This document shows, piece by piece, positions 1 to 8,550 of a DNA stretch of 64,000 nt (position 1 is the first letter of the stretch; each line of letters opens with the position of its first letter). Source of the stretch: Massilia sp. R2A-15 (GTDB lineage: Bacteria; Pseudomonadota; Gammaproteobacteria; Burkholderiales; Burkholderiaceae_D); contig NZ_CP131935.1 of assembly GCF_030704305.1 (NCBI RefSeq), forward strand, positions 2,046,001 through 2,110,000. Direction: 5' to 3'. Under the pieces are notes generated by a model, which did not search any database, was not told where the DNA came from, and saw only the letters and a list, made by a program, of their open reading frames with translations. Both the position numbers and the translations under genes were made by a program.

Positions 1-42
1 ACGTGAACGACCGCGCGGCAGATCGAAGGCTTGCGCCAAGAT

Positions 43-67
43 GGGGCCAGTCCGCAGGACCAGCCCC
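43..67. repeat. Degenerate copy of the 27-nt palindromic repeat
   Basis: This 25-nt segment matches the palindrome found intact at 10681, 19686 and elsewhere, apart from the loss of one base in each arm and one substitution. It lies 14 nt beyond the stop codon of the leftmost gene, the usual intergenic setting of this repeat. The coordinated loss in both arms keeps the hairpin, which suggests that the structure matters more than the sequence; that is inference. Confidence 0.6.
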
Positions 68-80
68 CTCCTCTCCTGCG

Positions 81-1571
81 TCAGTTGTTCACTGGCTGCG
101 GCTGAGGCGTCGGCGTGGCCGGATTGACCACCGGCGTGTCATCGCCGGCAATCGACAGGTACTTGCTAGGATAGTATTTCGACATCCACATTTCGGCCAG
201 TTCCGACTTGGTCACCGGTTTCAGGTAGTAATTGATCGGCACGCCCAGGTTGCCGGCCAGCGCCTTCTGGATGTAGTCGTCCAGCGCGTCCATCATCGAG
301 TTGATGTCGAGCATCTTGTTGGCCTTGGTGTCCACCGTGGCCAGGCCGGCGAGCAGGCCCTGCACCTTGGAGGTCTCCATCGCGATCATCTGCTGGCCGG
401 TGCGCGCGGCGTCGGCGGACGAGTCCACCGTCTTCTTGTCGCTGGCCGTGGCGTTCTGCAGCATCGCCAGCTTGTTCATCGACTCCTCGCCGTCGAACTT
501 GGCGAACTGCTGCACCGCCGATTTCACCTCGTTCGACTTGATCGACGGGATCGATCCCATGGTGACCAGGGTGCAGTGCGACGTGACGTTCTGGGCGGAG
601 AGCAGGTTCTTGGCGTCGTCCGAGAACGAGCTGTCCACGCCGAAGCCGCCCGATTCGTCGGCGAACCAGCCGCCGATCTCGAACTGGCCCTGCATGCTCG
701 CCGCCACCGAGTACATGGTCTCGCTGGCGGTGGTGTTGGTGGTGTCGAGCACGTGCACCATGCCTATGAAGCAGGAGCCGTAAGTGGCGCCCGACAGCAG
801 CTGCAGCGCCTTCTCGTCCTTGGTGTTGGCCTTGGCGGCGATGTCCATGACGTTGGCCAGGCTGTCGGTCTTGATCATGTCGTCGGGGTAGATCTTGTTC
901 CAGACCCGGATGCCCTTGTCCACATCGAGCACGAACGGCGCCAGCATCACCGCGTCCTTGTGGGTGCAGGTGACGCTGATGACGAGCGTGCCGGCGATGT
1001 CGTGGCGCGAATACTGGCTGTTCATCTGCGACTGCGCGGCGCTGCTGGCCTGGTCCTTGAACGAATCGCCGAAGATGTCGAGTTCGTCGCTGACGAAGCT
1101 CTTGATGGTCAGGGCCGCGGTGTTCGACTGCTGGTCGTTGTCCTCGAACGAGAAGTACTGGACGTTCATCTTCAGCGAATCGGACGACAGCGGCATCTTC
1201 TTCAGCTGCGACTTGTTGTAGTCGATCGGGCTCTCGTAGGAGTCGTTGCTGGTGTGGACCTGGGACTTGAGCGGCATCAGCGCGGTCAGCCCGGCGATTT
1301 TTTTCTGGGCATAGTCAATCGCCGCTTTCTGCACCTGCTTGTTGACGTCATTGGACTGCTTCAGCAGGTCGGTGGTGTCGATGTGCATGTCGAGCAGTTC
1401 CTGAATCGTCATGTCGATGCTGCGCTTGAGCGCGATGAGCGAGTTCAGGTTGTCTTCGGCGGCGTCGACCGGCGCCTGGATCGTCGCCATGTCCATCACG
1501 TTTTTCAGGACCGCATCGTTGACCAGATTGCCCAAGATGAGGGATGGGTCATACGGAATCGTCATTGCCAT
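81..1571 (-). CDS. Hypothetical protein, 496 aa, unknown function
   Basis: I do not recognise this family. The protein starts MAMTIPYDPSL after a good ribosome site (GGGAGA, 7 nt upstream on the minus strand). It has no signal peptide and no membrane segment. The sequence is rich in Met, Asp, Ser, Lys and Asn and poor in Arg, unlike the Arg/Ala/Gly-rich proteins around it. Residues 1-110 and 380-450 look helical and may form coiled coils; the middle looks like alternating strand and turn with three isolated cysteines (VTCTHKD, GSCFIGM, SHCTLV). The C-terminus is a Pro/Thr/Gln-rich tail (TPTPQPQP). The gene diverges from a winged-helix regulator across a 231-bp spacer holding an FNR-type box. 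It is a real gene by start context, length and codon bias, but the function is open. Confidence 0.85.
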   Translation of the reverse strand: MAMTIPYDPSLILGNLVNDAVLKNVMDMATIQAPVDAAEDNLNSLIALKRSIDMTIQELLDMHIDTTDLLKQSNDVNKQVQKAAIDYAQKKIAGLTALMPLKSQVHTSNDSYESPIDYNKSQLKKMPLSSDSLKMNVQYFSFEDNDQQSNTAALTIKSFVSDELDIFGDSFKDQASSAAQSQMNSQYSRHDIAGTLVISVTCTHKDAVMLAPFVLDVDKGIRVWNKIYPDDMIKTDSLANVMDIAAKANTKDEKALQLLSGATYGSCFIGMVHVLDTTNTTASETMYSVAASMQGQFEIGGWFADESGGFGVDSSFSDDAKNLLSAQNVTSHCTLVTMGSIPSIKSNEVKSAVQQFAKFDGEESMNKLAMLQNATASDKKTVDSSADAARTGQQMIAMETSKVQGLLAGLATVDTKANKMLDINSMMDALDDYIQKALAGNLGVPINYYLKPVTKSELAEMWMSKYYPSKYLSIAGDDTPVVNPATPTPQPQPVNN

Positions 1572-1707
1572 GCTGTCTCCCTAGTGCCGCCGGGCACTGC
1601 GTCGGCGCCGGCGAGCAAATGTTGATGCCGGATATTTCCGGCAGGAAGACTACCTTATCGAGCCAGCGCGCAGCTTGTCTTCCGATAAGCTTCCGATCCT
1701 CGAAAGC

Positions 1708-1766
1708 TTGATCCAAATCAAACAAGCGCCCATCAAAAGCTCAGGCGAGCGCGGCAGTCTTAGAAT
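1708..1766 (+). promoter_or_regulatory. FNR/ANR-type box plus -10 element upstream of the winged-helix gene
   Basis: TTGATCCAAATCAA at 1708-1721 is a perfect match to the FNR/ANR consensus TTGAT-N4-ATCAA. A -10-like TAGAAT lies at 1761-1766 with no good -35 hexamer at 1738-1743, as expected for an activator-dependent promoter. With a start site near 1773-1776 the box would be centred at about -58 to -62, the position of class I FNR activation. The box is symmetric and lies in a divergent spacer, so it could also act on the leftward 496-aa gene. The match is seen; the regulation is inferred. Confidence 0.6.
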
Positions 1767-1802
1767 GATGGAAGCTTGCCAATAAATCATCTCCAGCCCC
1801 CC

Positions 1803-2429
1803 ATGAACGAGCCCAGTTTCACCTTTGGCGCCTGCCGCATCGACCCGGCCGCCAACGCCGTGCTGCGCGATGGCCAGCGCTATCCGGTCGAACCGCGCGC
1901 GATGGACGTGCTGGTGGCGCTGTGCGGCCGCCCGCAAACGGTGATGAGCATTGGCCAGCTGCTCACCGAGTGCTGGCCCGGCGCCGATGTGGGCGACAAC
2001 CCGGTGCACAAGGCGATCGCCCAATTGCGGCGGGCGCTGGGCGACTCCGCGGCCACGCCCTGCTACATCGAGACGATCCGCAAGCGCGGGTACCGGACGG
2101 TGGCCGCCGTCCGCCCCGAGCAGCCAGAGACCGGCGCGGCCATCCTCGCGGAGCGGCGCTGCCTCGCGGTCGCTCCCGACGGCTCGGAGCACCTGCTGCG
2201 CATGGGAGTGTCGCCGCCCCAGCGCGAAGCGGGCGGCGCCTGGTGCTGCGTCGCCTCGGCCGGCCTGGGCGAACACGGTATCGGCTGTTATGGCATGGAT
2301 GCGTGGGCGGCGTTTGCGCGCGCGATGGATCACTGCGCGAAGCTGGGACGCATGCGCGAGCAAGACGGCTGGCGATTCTTTTCGCTTGGCGCCCGCGAAC
2401 CGGTGCACTTCGTCGAGCCGGGCCCGTGA
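1803..2429 (+). CDS. Winged-helix (OmpR/CadC-type) transcriptional regulator, short form
   Basis: The 208-aa product carries an N-terminal Trans_reg_C winged helix (about residues 5-100). Landmarks are the FGACRIDPA strand, the VEPRAMDVLVAL helix, the LLTECWPG turn, the HKAIAQLRRALGD recognition helix and the IETIRKRGYR wing. There is no receiver domain and no transmembrane helix, so it is neither a classical OmpR response regulator nor a membrane-bound CadC. The last 100 residues form a small unassigned domain rich in Trp, Cys and Gly that could be a sensor. ATG at 1803 is preferred; an in-frame TTG at 1776 would lie at or inside the predicted transcription start. The FNR-type box upstream suggests oxygen-linked control. 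Confidence 0.8.
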   Translation: MNEPSFTFGACRIDPAANAVLRDGQRYPVEPRAMDVLVALCGRPQTVMSIGQLLTECWPGADVGDNPVHKAIAQLRRALGDSAATPCYIETIRKRGYRTVAAVRPEQPETGAAILAERRCLAVAPDGSEHLLRMGVSPPQREAGGAWCCVASAGLGEHGIGCYGMDAWAAFARAMDHCAKLGRMREQDGWRFFSLGAREPVHFVEPGP

Positions 2430-2587
2430 TCGCCCGCGATGCAGCGTTAGCGACTGTTCAGATCTCTTGTCGTCGTGGCAGCGATCGGCTGTGACCGGGC
2501 ACGACGAAGATCATCGGACAGCCACGGCGCGTGCGCGGCCGCTGGCCCCATCCGAATGAGCGACGCAGGGATTAACAATAGCTTATC

Positions 2588-2603
2588 TAGACATCGCTGT
2601 CTA
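2588..2603. promoter_or_regulatory. Perfect inverted repeat, possible operator
   Basis: TAGACA-TCGC-TGTCTA is a perfect 6+4+6 inverted repeat, flanked on both sides by the octamer GCTTATCT. It is about 160 bp upstream of the small gene at 2763. The size and symmetry suit a dimeric regulator; nothing identifies which one. Confidence 0.35.
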
Positions 2604-2704
2604 CAATGCCGCTTATCTATCGTCGGGGGCGTATTAAAACAACTGATCTTCGACGAATAGGCATGGACACCGCGCTCGGGTACAGTTGAGGTTCACTCAG
2701 CATG

Positions 2705-2721
2705 GTGTGCAAATCGCACAC
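2705..2721. promoter_or_regulatory. Perfect inverted repeat just upstream of the small gene
   Basis: GTGTGC-AAATC-GCACAC is a 6+5+6 perfect palindrome ending 41 bp before the ATG at 2763. It could be an operator or a short 5' UTR hairpin. Confidence 0.35.
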
Positions 2722-2762
2722 GACCGGCGGCGAAGCCACCCTTTTCTCAAGGACGAAAACAG

Positions 2763-3053
2763 ATGGATGAATTGGTTAGAGCAGAAATACTTTCTATGAG
2801 TCGCGAAGCCCATCGCCTGACCGAATCGGCCTATCAACAGGATTCGTCCACGCGAGGCGAGTCAGGATGGAGCGAAAAACAGAGAGTGCTCCTCGCCGAT
2901 ATGGCGCTCCATTTGTTGCAAACCGCGTTAAGCAGCGGTGAGCTTTCAAAAGACGATCTCAAAAGAAATCTGTTTTCAATTTTGATGGTCTCCGATCAGT
3001 TTATGCCAGGCCAACGGTTGAAAGCTGCGGCTGAAGCGCTGCATGCTTGTTGA
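2763..3053 (+). CDS. Small hypothetical protein, 96 aa
   Basis: I do not recognise this protein. The ATG is preceded by AAGGAC at a suitable distance. The product is mostly helical and soluble, with a charged N-terminal half and a C-terminal region (about 60-96, ALSSGELSKDDLKRNLFSIL) that looks like two or three amphipathic helices. Its codon usage is less GC-biased than its neighbours, which fits a lineage-specific or acquired gene. It stands alone, with palindromes upstream that suggest its own regulation. Confidence 0.7.
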   Translation: MDELVRAEILSMSREAHRLTESAYQQDSSTRGESGWSEKQRVLLADMALHLLQTALSSGELSKDDLKRNLFSILMVSDQFMPGQRLKAAAEALHAC

Positions 3054-3178
3054 CCGCTGTCGGACTAGTACAGCCTGAATGGACGCGCGACCCTGAACTG
3101 CTCGCGCGCCCAGCGTGCCGAATACCAGCCCATACAGGCGACTGCGTTTGACGTCAAACGAACTGTGGAAGCGCCGCC

Positions 3179-3571
3179 TTATTTCGCGCGATAGACGGCG
3201 CAGAGCTTGTTGCCGTCCGGATCGCGAACGTAAGCCAGGTGCATCGCGCCCATCGCCCCTTCGCGCAGCCCTGGCGGATCTTCAATGGATCGGCCGCCGA
3301 ACGCGACCGCAGTGTCGTGAAATTTCTGCACCTGTTCCGGCGAGTCGCATTTGAAGCCGATGGTGCCGCCGTTGGCGAAGCTCGCCTCTTCTCCGTTAAT
3401 CGGCTCGCTGACCCCGAAACTGCCGCCGCCGTGCCGGTAGAAAAGCCGCGCCTGGCCGGTCGGAGCCTGACCACGGAACGGTTCGCCTGCTCCGAGGACT
3501 CCCAGTACAGCGTCGTAAAACCGTTTCGACTTTTCGATGTCGTTCGAACCAACCATGATGTGACTAAACAT
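3179..3571 (-). CDS. VOC (glyoxalase/bleomycin-resistance) family protein
   Basis: The 130-aa single-module VOC protein starts MFSHIMVGSNDIEKSKRFYD after a strong AAGGAG site. An upstream in-frame ATG at 3640 would add 23 unlikely residues. Family features are the first beta strand with a His metal-ligand position (SHIMVG), the FYDAVLG helix and the final strand ending in DPDGNKLCAVY. VOC proteins bind a divalent metal and act as lyases, isomerases, dioxygenases or binding proteins; the substrate cannot be read here. It lies 70 bp downstream of the FAD oxidase gene and may be the last gene of that transcript. Confidence 0.85.
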   Translation of the reverse strand: MFSHIMVGSNDIEKSKRFYDAVLGVLGAGEPFRGQAPTGQARLFYRHGGGSFGVSEPINGEEASFANGGTIGFKCDSPEQVQKFHDTAVAFGGRSIEDPPGLREGAMGAMHLAYVRDPDGNKLCAVYRAK

Positions 3572-3641
3572 ACGCTCTCCTTGAATTTTCCTCAGTGTAC
3601 GAGAAATATTGCTGCCGTCACAAGTACATTTCAAAATCACG

Positions 3642-4919
3642 CTATTCGCGCAGGCGGTCGCGCAAGGTGTAATACCAGTAGCTCAGCTGTGCGGCAAACA
3701 GGCCCGCAGGGCCGCCGGTCGCCGGCAACTGCCACGGCGCGAATCGGGCCAGCTCCGCGCCCTCGCCGCACAAGGCGGCGGCCAGCACCTCGCCGCCCAG
3801 CGTGGTCGGACCTACGCCGTGGCCGCCGAAACCCATCCCGTACCACAGGCCATCCGGCAGGCGCCCCAGTTGCGGCATCTTGTGGCGGCCATAGCTCATC
3901 ATCCCGCTCCACGCGTGATCGACCTTCACCCCTTCCAGCTGCGGATACACGCGCAGCATGTCGCGGTACAGCAGCCGCGCGACCTCATTGGCGGCGCGGT
4001 CGCGCACCGAAATGCGGCCGCCCCACAGCAGACGCGTATCCGCCAGCGGGCGGTAGTAGTCGAACGCGAATCGGGTGTCATAGACCGCGGCGCCGGTGCG
4101 CAGCGCCCCGTGCAGGCGCGCACCAAGCGGCTCAGTCGCCATCACGTAGGTCGCAATCGGGAGCATGGCGCCGGCCAGTTTCGGCTGCAGTCGCTCAAGG
4201 TAGCCGCCGCAGCACATGACGACCTCGCGCGCCCTCACCTCGCCATGCGCCGTGGTGATGCGCCAGCCGGCGCCGTCGCGCGCGATGCGCAACGCGCGGC
4301 TGCGTTCGTGCACGCGCACGCCGCCGGCGTCCAGCGTGCGCGCCAGGCCTTGCGCATACTTCAGCGGATGGAAATGGAAGGCGCCCGCTTCGAACAGCGC
4401 GCCGGAATAGCGGTCGGTCAGCAAGCGGTCCGCCAGGTCGGCGCGGGCGATGCGCTGCCACTCGACGCCGAAATGATCGGCCATGAATCGCTGCTGCCGA
4501 TCGAGGATGCGCTGGTCGGAGAACCAGTTGGCGAGATAGACGCCATCTTCGGCGGGCTCGCAGTCGATCCGGTACTGGTGAATGCGGCGTCGTATTGTGG
4601 CCACCGCGTCGAGCGTGAGCTGATAGAGTTTGCGGGCTTCGTGCGGACCGACGGCGGCGACCAGCGCGCGCTCGCCCAGCGAAAAGCCGCCAAACACGAA
4701 GCCGCCATTGCGCCCGGACGCGCCGAAGCCGATCCGGTCGGCCTCCAGCAGCGCCACGTCGTTCTCGCCGCGCTCCATCAGCGACATCGCTGTCGCCAGG
4801 CCGGCGAAGCCGCCGCCGATGATGCAGATCGCATAATCGGCGCGGCCCTCGATGGCTGGGTGGCCGGCCGCAGCCGATGTCGCCCAGTAGTAGTGCTGAC
4901 CGGGCGACGCGTCAGGCAT
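3642..4919 (-). CDS. FAD-dependent amine/amino-acid oxidase (DAO family, PuuB-like)
   Basis: The 425-aa protein has an N-terminal Rossmann dinucleotide fold (YAICIIGGGFAGLATA, GxGxxG at about 35-40), the adjacent FGASGRNGGFVFGG segment typical of gamma-glutamylputrescine oxidases and related DAO enzymes, and a C-terminal FAD contact (WYGMGFGGHGVGPTTLGG). Such enzymes oxidise a primary or secondary amine to an imine with release of H2O2. The closest well-known type is PuuB in putrescine breakdown, but no other puu gene is nearby, so the substrate is uncertain. Its start overlaps the stop of the LD-carboxypeptidase gene by 8 nt, so the two are probably translationally coupled. Confidence 0.85.
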   Translation of the reverse strand: MPDASPGQHYYWATSAAAGHPAIEGRADYAICIIGGGFAGLATAMSLMERGENDVALLEADRIGFGASGRNGGFVFGGFSLGERALVAAVGPHEARKLYQLTLDAVATIRRRIHQYRIDCEPAEDGVYLANWFSDQRILDRQQRFMADHFGVEWQRIARADLADRLLTDRYSGALFEAGAFHFHPLKYAQGLARTLDAGGVRVHERSRALRIARDGAGWRITTAHGEVRAREVVMCCGGYLERLQPKLAGAMLPIATYVMATEPLGARLHGALRTGAAVYDTRFAFDYYRPLADTRLLWGGRISVRDRAANEVARLLYRDMLRVYPQLEGVKVDHAWSGMMSYGRHKMPQLGRLPDGLWYGMGFGGHGVGPTTLGGEVLAAALCGEGAELARFAPWQLPATGGPAGLFAAQLSYWYYTLRDRLRE

Positions 4920-5826
4920 ACCCTATGGTGGGGTAGTCGCTCATCGTCAGCTGGAAGCGCGAATGGTCGGACACCAGGCTGGCGGTGGCGCCGAACGGGA
5001 TGGTCACGCGTTTCGGGATATGGCCAAACTGCAGGCCGGTGAGCACCGGCAGCGGCAGCGTTTCGCGCAGGTAGGCCAGCATGGCGTCGAAGTCATAGCC
5101 GTTGTCGGCGGCGGCGAGGCGGTACCCCGACACGTCGCCGAGGATCAGCGCCTTCTGCTTCGCCAGCACGCCGGCCTGCATCAGCTGCAGCAGCATGCGC
5201 TCGATGCGGTACGGATGCTCGTTGATGTCCTCGATGTACAGGATGCCGTCTTCAACCACCGGGAAGTACTCGGTGCCGAGCAGCGACACCATCATCGCCA
5301 GGTTGCCGCCCCAGATCGTACCGGTCAGGTTGAGCGACGGATTGCCGGTGGCCAGCTCGGTGATGGTGTGCGTCGGCCCGGCCAGGCACTGCCAGAAATT
5401 CTTCAGCGTAAAATCGACCGTCTTCTCGATGCAGAAGTCACCGGCGAACATCGGCCCGGCGTAGCTCTTGGCGCCGGTCTTGGCCATCAGCCCCATGTGC
5501 AGCGCAGTCATGTCGGAAAAGCCGACGAAGATCTTGCCGCTCTTTGCGATCGCGTCGAAATCGATTTTCGGCAGAATGCGCGTGATGCCGTATTGGCCGC
5601 GCAGTGCCATCACCACCTGAACGTCGAGGTCGGCCACTGCCGCCGCGATCTGCCCGAGCCGGCCGGCGTCGGTGCCGCCGAAGCGCTGGTGGATCAATGA
5701 GGGTTCGTAGTAGTTGTGGACGATGCAGCCGTGCTGTTCGAGGCGCTCTATCCCGCGCGGGATGGCGGAGTCGTCGGGGGCGTTGCCGCCCGGAGCGATG
5801 ATGGCGATACCGAGTTTTTTGGTCAT
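4912..5826 (-). CDS. ldcA: Muramoyltetrapeptide LD-carboxypeptidase (S66)
   Basis: The 304-aa cytoplasmic S66 serine peptidase removes the terminal D-Ala from murein tetrapeptide during peptidoglycan recycling. The catalytic Ser lies in VGFSDMTALH (S104), the Glu in LYIEDINEHPYR (about E199) and the His in FGHIPKR (about H269), matching the Ser-Glu-His triad of Pseudomonas LdcA. Length is normal for the family. Its ATG overlaps the stop of the upstream hydrolase gene as TAATG (1 nt), and its own stop overlaps the FAD oxidase start. Confidence 0.92.
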   Translation of the reverse strand: MTKKLGIAIIAPGGNAPDDSAIPRGIERLEQHGCIVHNYYEPSLIHQRFGGTDAGRLGQIAAAVADLDVQVVMALRGQYGITRILPKIDFDAIAKSGKIFVGFSDMTALHMGLMAKTGAKSYAGPMFAGDFCIEKTVDFTLKNFWQCLAGPTHTITELATGNPSLNLTGTIWGGNLAMMVSLLGTEYFPVVEDGILYIEDINEHPYRIERMLLQLMQAGVLAKQKALILGDVSGYRLAAADNGYDFDAMLAYLRETLPLPVLTGLQFGHIPKRVTIPFGATASLVSDHSRFQLTMSDYPTIGYA

Positions 5827-6752
5827 TATTGTTTTTCGAAGAGGCGTGGTTGGGGGTCTGCAGCCATCTTACCGCGCGCATGGGTGTCGATCAAGGCGAG
5901 CACCCTTTCGATCAGCTGCGCCGGCAGGTCGTGGCCCATGCCTTCGATGACCTCGAGGCGCGCGCCGGCCACCTCCCGCGCGGTGTCGATGCCGCACGCC
6001 AGCGGCACCATCGGGTCGGCGGCGCCGTGGATCACCAGCGTCGGACGTTCGATCCGCCGCAGCAGCGCTGTGCGCGCGGGTGCCGCCAGGATCGCCGCCA
6101 TCTGGCGCGCCTGGCCGGGGCGGCACACGTTGCGCGCGATCGCCGCCTCGACCTGTTCGCGCAGCTGCTTGTCGGAGGTGGGATAGGCCGGGCTGCCAAT
6201 CAGGCGCCAGATATTGAGCACGTACTCCACCAGCTCGCGATGGTCGGACAGGTCGCGCACGCGCCGCAGCATGGCCTTGCGCACCGCCCGCGTGCTGCCC
6301 GGCAGGCCGCGCCGGCCGCTGCTCGACATGATGGAAGTGAGCGTCAGCACGCGCTCGGGATGGCGCGCCGCCAGCAGTTGGGCGATCATCCCGCCCATCG
6401 ACCAGCCCACCACGTGCGCCTGTTCCACGCCCAGCGCATCGAGCACGCCGAGCGCGTCGAGCGCCATGTCGTCCAGCGTGTAGGGGGTTCGCGCCGGCAG
6501 CCGGAACAGCGCGCGCAGCCAGGCGACGGTGAGGTTGGGCGTGCCGCCCTGCGCGATTTTGGTGGACAGGCCGCAGTCGCGGTTGTCGAAGCGGATGACG
6601 TAGTAGCCCAGGTCGATCAGACCGTCGATGAAGTCCTGCGGCCACGCGGTCAGCTGCAGGCTCAGTCCGGAGATGAGGAGTATCGGCATGCCACGAGGAT
6701 CGCCGGCGGTTTCGCAGGCGATGGTGATCCCGTTGGCGGTCAGGTTCGGCAT
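5826..6752 (-). CDS. Alpha/beta-fold hydrolase
   Basis: The 308-aa protein has a canonical alpha/beta hydrolase layout: the oxyanion strand PILLISGLSLQLTAW, the FDNRDCGLS segment, the nucleophile elbow GWSMGG (Ser at about 118) and a late aspartate/histidine region (HGAADPMVPL ... EGMGHDLP). It resembles esterases and aclacinomycin-methylesterase-like hydrolases; the substrate is unknown. It is the first of three overlapping genes (hydrolase, ldcA, FAD oxidase), 63 bp downstream of tadA. Confidence 0.87.
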   Translation of the reverse strand: MPNLTANGITIACETAGDPRGMPILLISGLSLQLTAWPQDFIDGLIDLGYYVIRFDNRDCGLSTKIAQGGTPNLTVAWLRALFRLPARTPYTLDDMALDALGVLDALGVEQAHVVGWSMGGMIAQLLAARHPERVLTLTSIMSSSGRRGLPGSTRAVRKAMLRRVRDLSDHRELVEYVLNIWRLIGSPAYPTSDKQLREQVEAAIARNVCRPGQARQMAAILAAPARTALLRRIERPTLVIHGAADPMVPLACGIDTAREVAGARLEVIEGMGHDLPAQLIERVLALIDTHARGKMAADPQPRLFEKQ

Positions 6753-6815
6753 GGTGGCTCTCCTGGAACCAGCATACCATCATTAGAGCGTGCCTTGCGC
6801 GCGCTCGCGCGAAGG

Positions 6816-7728
<913 letters not shown>

Positions 7729-7731
7729 TGC

Positions 7732-8367
7732 TTAAGGTATCTGTAAAAGTTTATGGGTTTGCAAGCTCAGCTTCCACTTCGGGTGGCGCTTGCAGGTCTC
7801 GATCGCCAGGCGCGTGTTGTGTTCGGCCAGCGGGCCGTCCATCGGCTGCACGAAAAAATTGTCGAAATCGAGCTGTTCGTAGGCGCCCAGGTCCTGGCCC
7901 GTCTGCGGGATCACGACCTTGATTTCATTGCCTTTTTCTACCACCAGCGTCGAACCCATCTTGGGGCTGACGCAGATCCAGTCCACCCCGGCCGGCACCG
8001 GCAAGGTGCCGTTGGTTTCGATCGCGATCTCGAAGCCTGCGCGGTGCATCGCGTCGATCAGCGGCGCGTCGAGCTGCAGCAGCGGTTCGCCGCCGGTGAA
8101 GACGACGTACTTGCTGGCCGGATAACTGGCCGGCCACAGGGAGTCGATTTCCGCGGCCAGCGCCTCGGCCTGGGGAAACTTGCCGCCCCGTTCGCCATCG
8201 GTGCCGACGAAGTCGGTGTCGCAAAAGGTGCAGGTGGCGGTGGCGCGGTCGCTCTCGCGGCCGGTCCAGAGATTGCAGCCGGAAAAGCGGCAGAACACCG
8301 CCGGACGGCCGGCGTGCGCGCCTTCGCCCTGCAAGGTGTAGAAAATTTCTTTGATGCTGTAAGTCAC
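7732..8367 (-). CDS. queE: 7-carboxy-7-deazaguanine synthase
   Basis: QueE is a radical-SAM enzyme that contracts the pterin ring to 7-carboxy-7-deazaguanine. I start it at the GTG at 8367 (MTYSIKEIFYTLQGEG), which has GAGG six bases upstream and leaves a leader after the predicted promoter; a TTG at 8379 is an alternative. The cluster cysteines are C31, C46 and C49 (CX14CX2C) rather than the usual CX3CX2C, as known for Burkholderia multivorans QueE. The SAM-binding FTGGEPLLQ and the ETNGT motif are present. It heads the queE-queD-tadA run. Confidence 0.95.
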   Translation of the reverse strand: MTYSIKEIFYTLQGEGAHAGRPAVFCRFSGCNLWTGRESDRATATCTFCDTDFVGTDGERGGKFPQAEALAAEIDSLWPASYPASKYVVFTGGEPLLQLDAPLIDAMHRAGFEIAIETNGTLPVPAGVDWICVSPKMGSTLVVEKGNEIKVVIPQTGQDLGAYEQLDFDNFFVQPMDGPLAEHNTRLAIETCKRHPKWKLSLQTHKLLQIP

Positions 8368-8392
8368 TGTAAACCTCAATCGTCAACCGGTC

Positions 8393-8398
8393 ATTATA
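8393..8398 (-). promoter_or_regulatory. -10 element of the queE promoter
   Basis: TATAAT reads perfectly on the minus strand, with a predicted transcription start near 8386, about 19 nt before the preferred GTG start of queE. No good -35 is seen; the position it should occupy abuts the repeat at 8421-8447. Confidence 0.5.
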
Positions 8399-8420
8399 CC
8401 GCGCCGGCGGCTCCACCGCC

Positions 8421-8447
8421 GGGGGCAGGTCCGCATGACCAGACCCC
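8421..8447. repeat. Single copy of the 27-nt palindromic repeat
   Basis: It matches the palindrome consensus except at two positions (bases 5 and 16 of the unit). It sits in the divergent spacer between queE and a histidine-kinase gene, the only divergent setting of this repeat in the window, touching the expected -35 region of the queE promoter. Confidence 0.75.
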
Positions 8448-8550
8448 AGGCAGTAGATGCTCTAGCGTAAGAGTTGACTTGAGACAAGACGCCCTGCCCG
8501 CTGCGCGGTAATCTCAGCCTCACGCCTTGATCCATGTCGCAAAGGATGCC

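Larger units (their letters stand above)
2430..2762. other. Intergenic region with two perfect short palindromes
   Basis: No convincing gene lies in these 333 bases. They hold two perfect palindromes (annotated separately), a direct repeat GCTTATCT at 2581 and 2611 exactly 30 bp apart, and the ribosome site of the small gene at 2763. The local base composition is more AT-rich than the flanking coding sequence. Confidence 0.6.

Noticed and set aside
3-1625. Long open frame on the plus strand opposite the 496-aa gene
   Set aside because: It has the Arg/His/Gln/Val-rich composition of antisense frames in GC-rich DNA; the minus-strand gene has a ribosome site and a plausible protein.
8380-8550. 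preQ1 riboswitch before queE
   Set aside because: The predicted leader is only about 19 nt, too short for the aptamer, and no matching loop sequence is seen.
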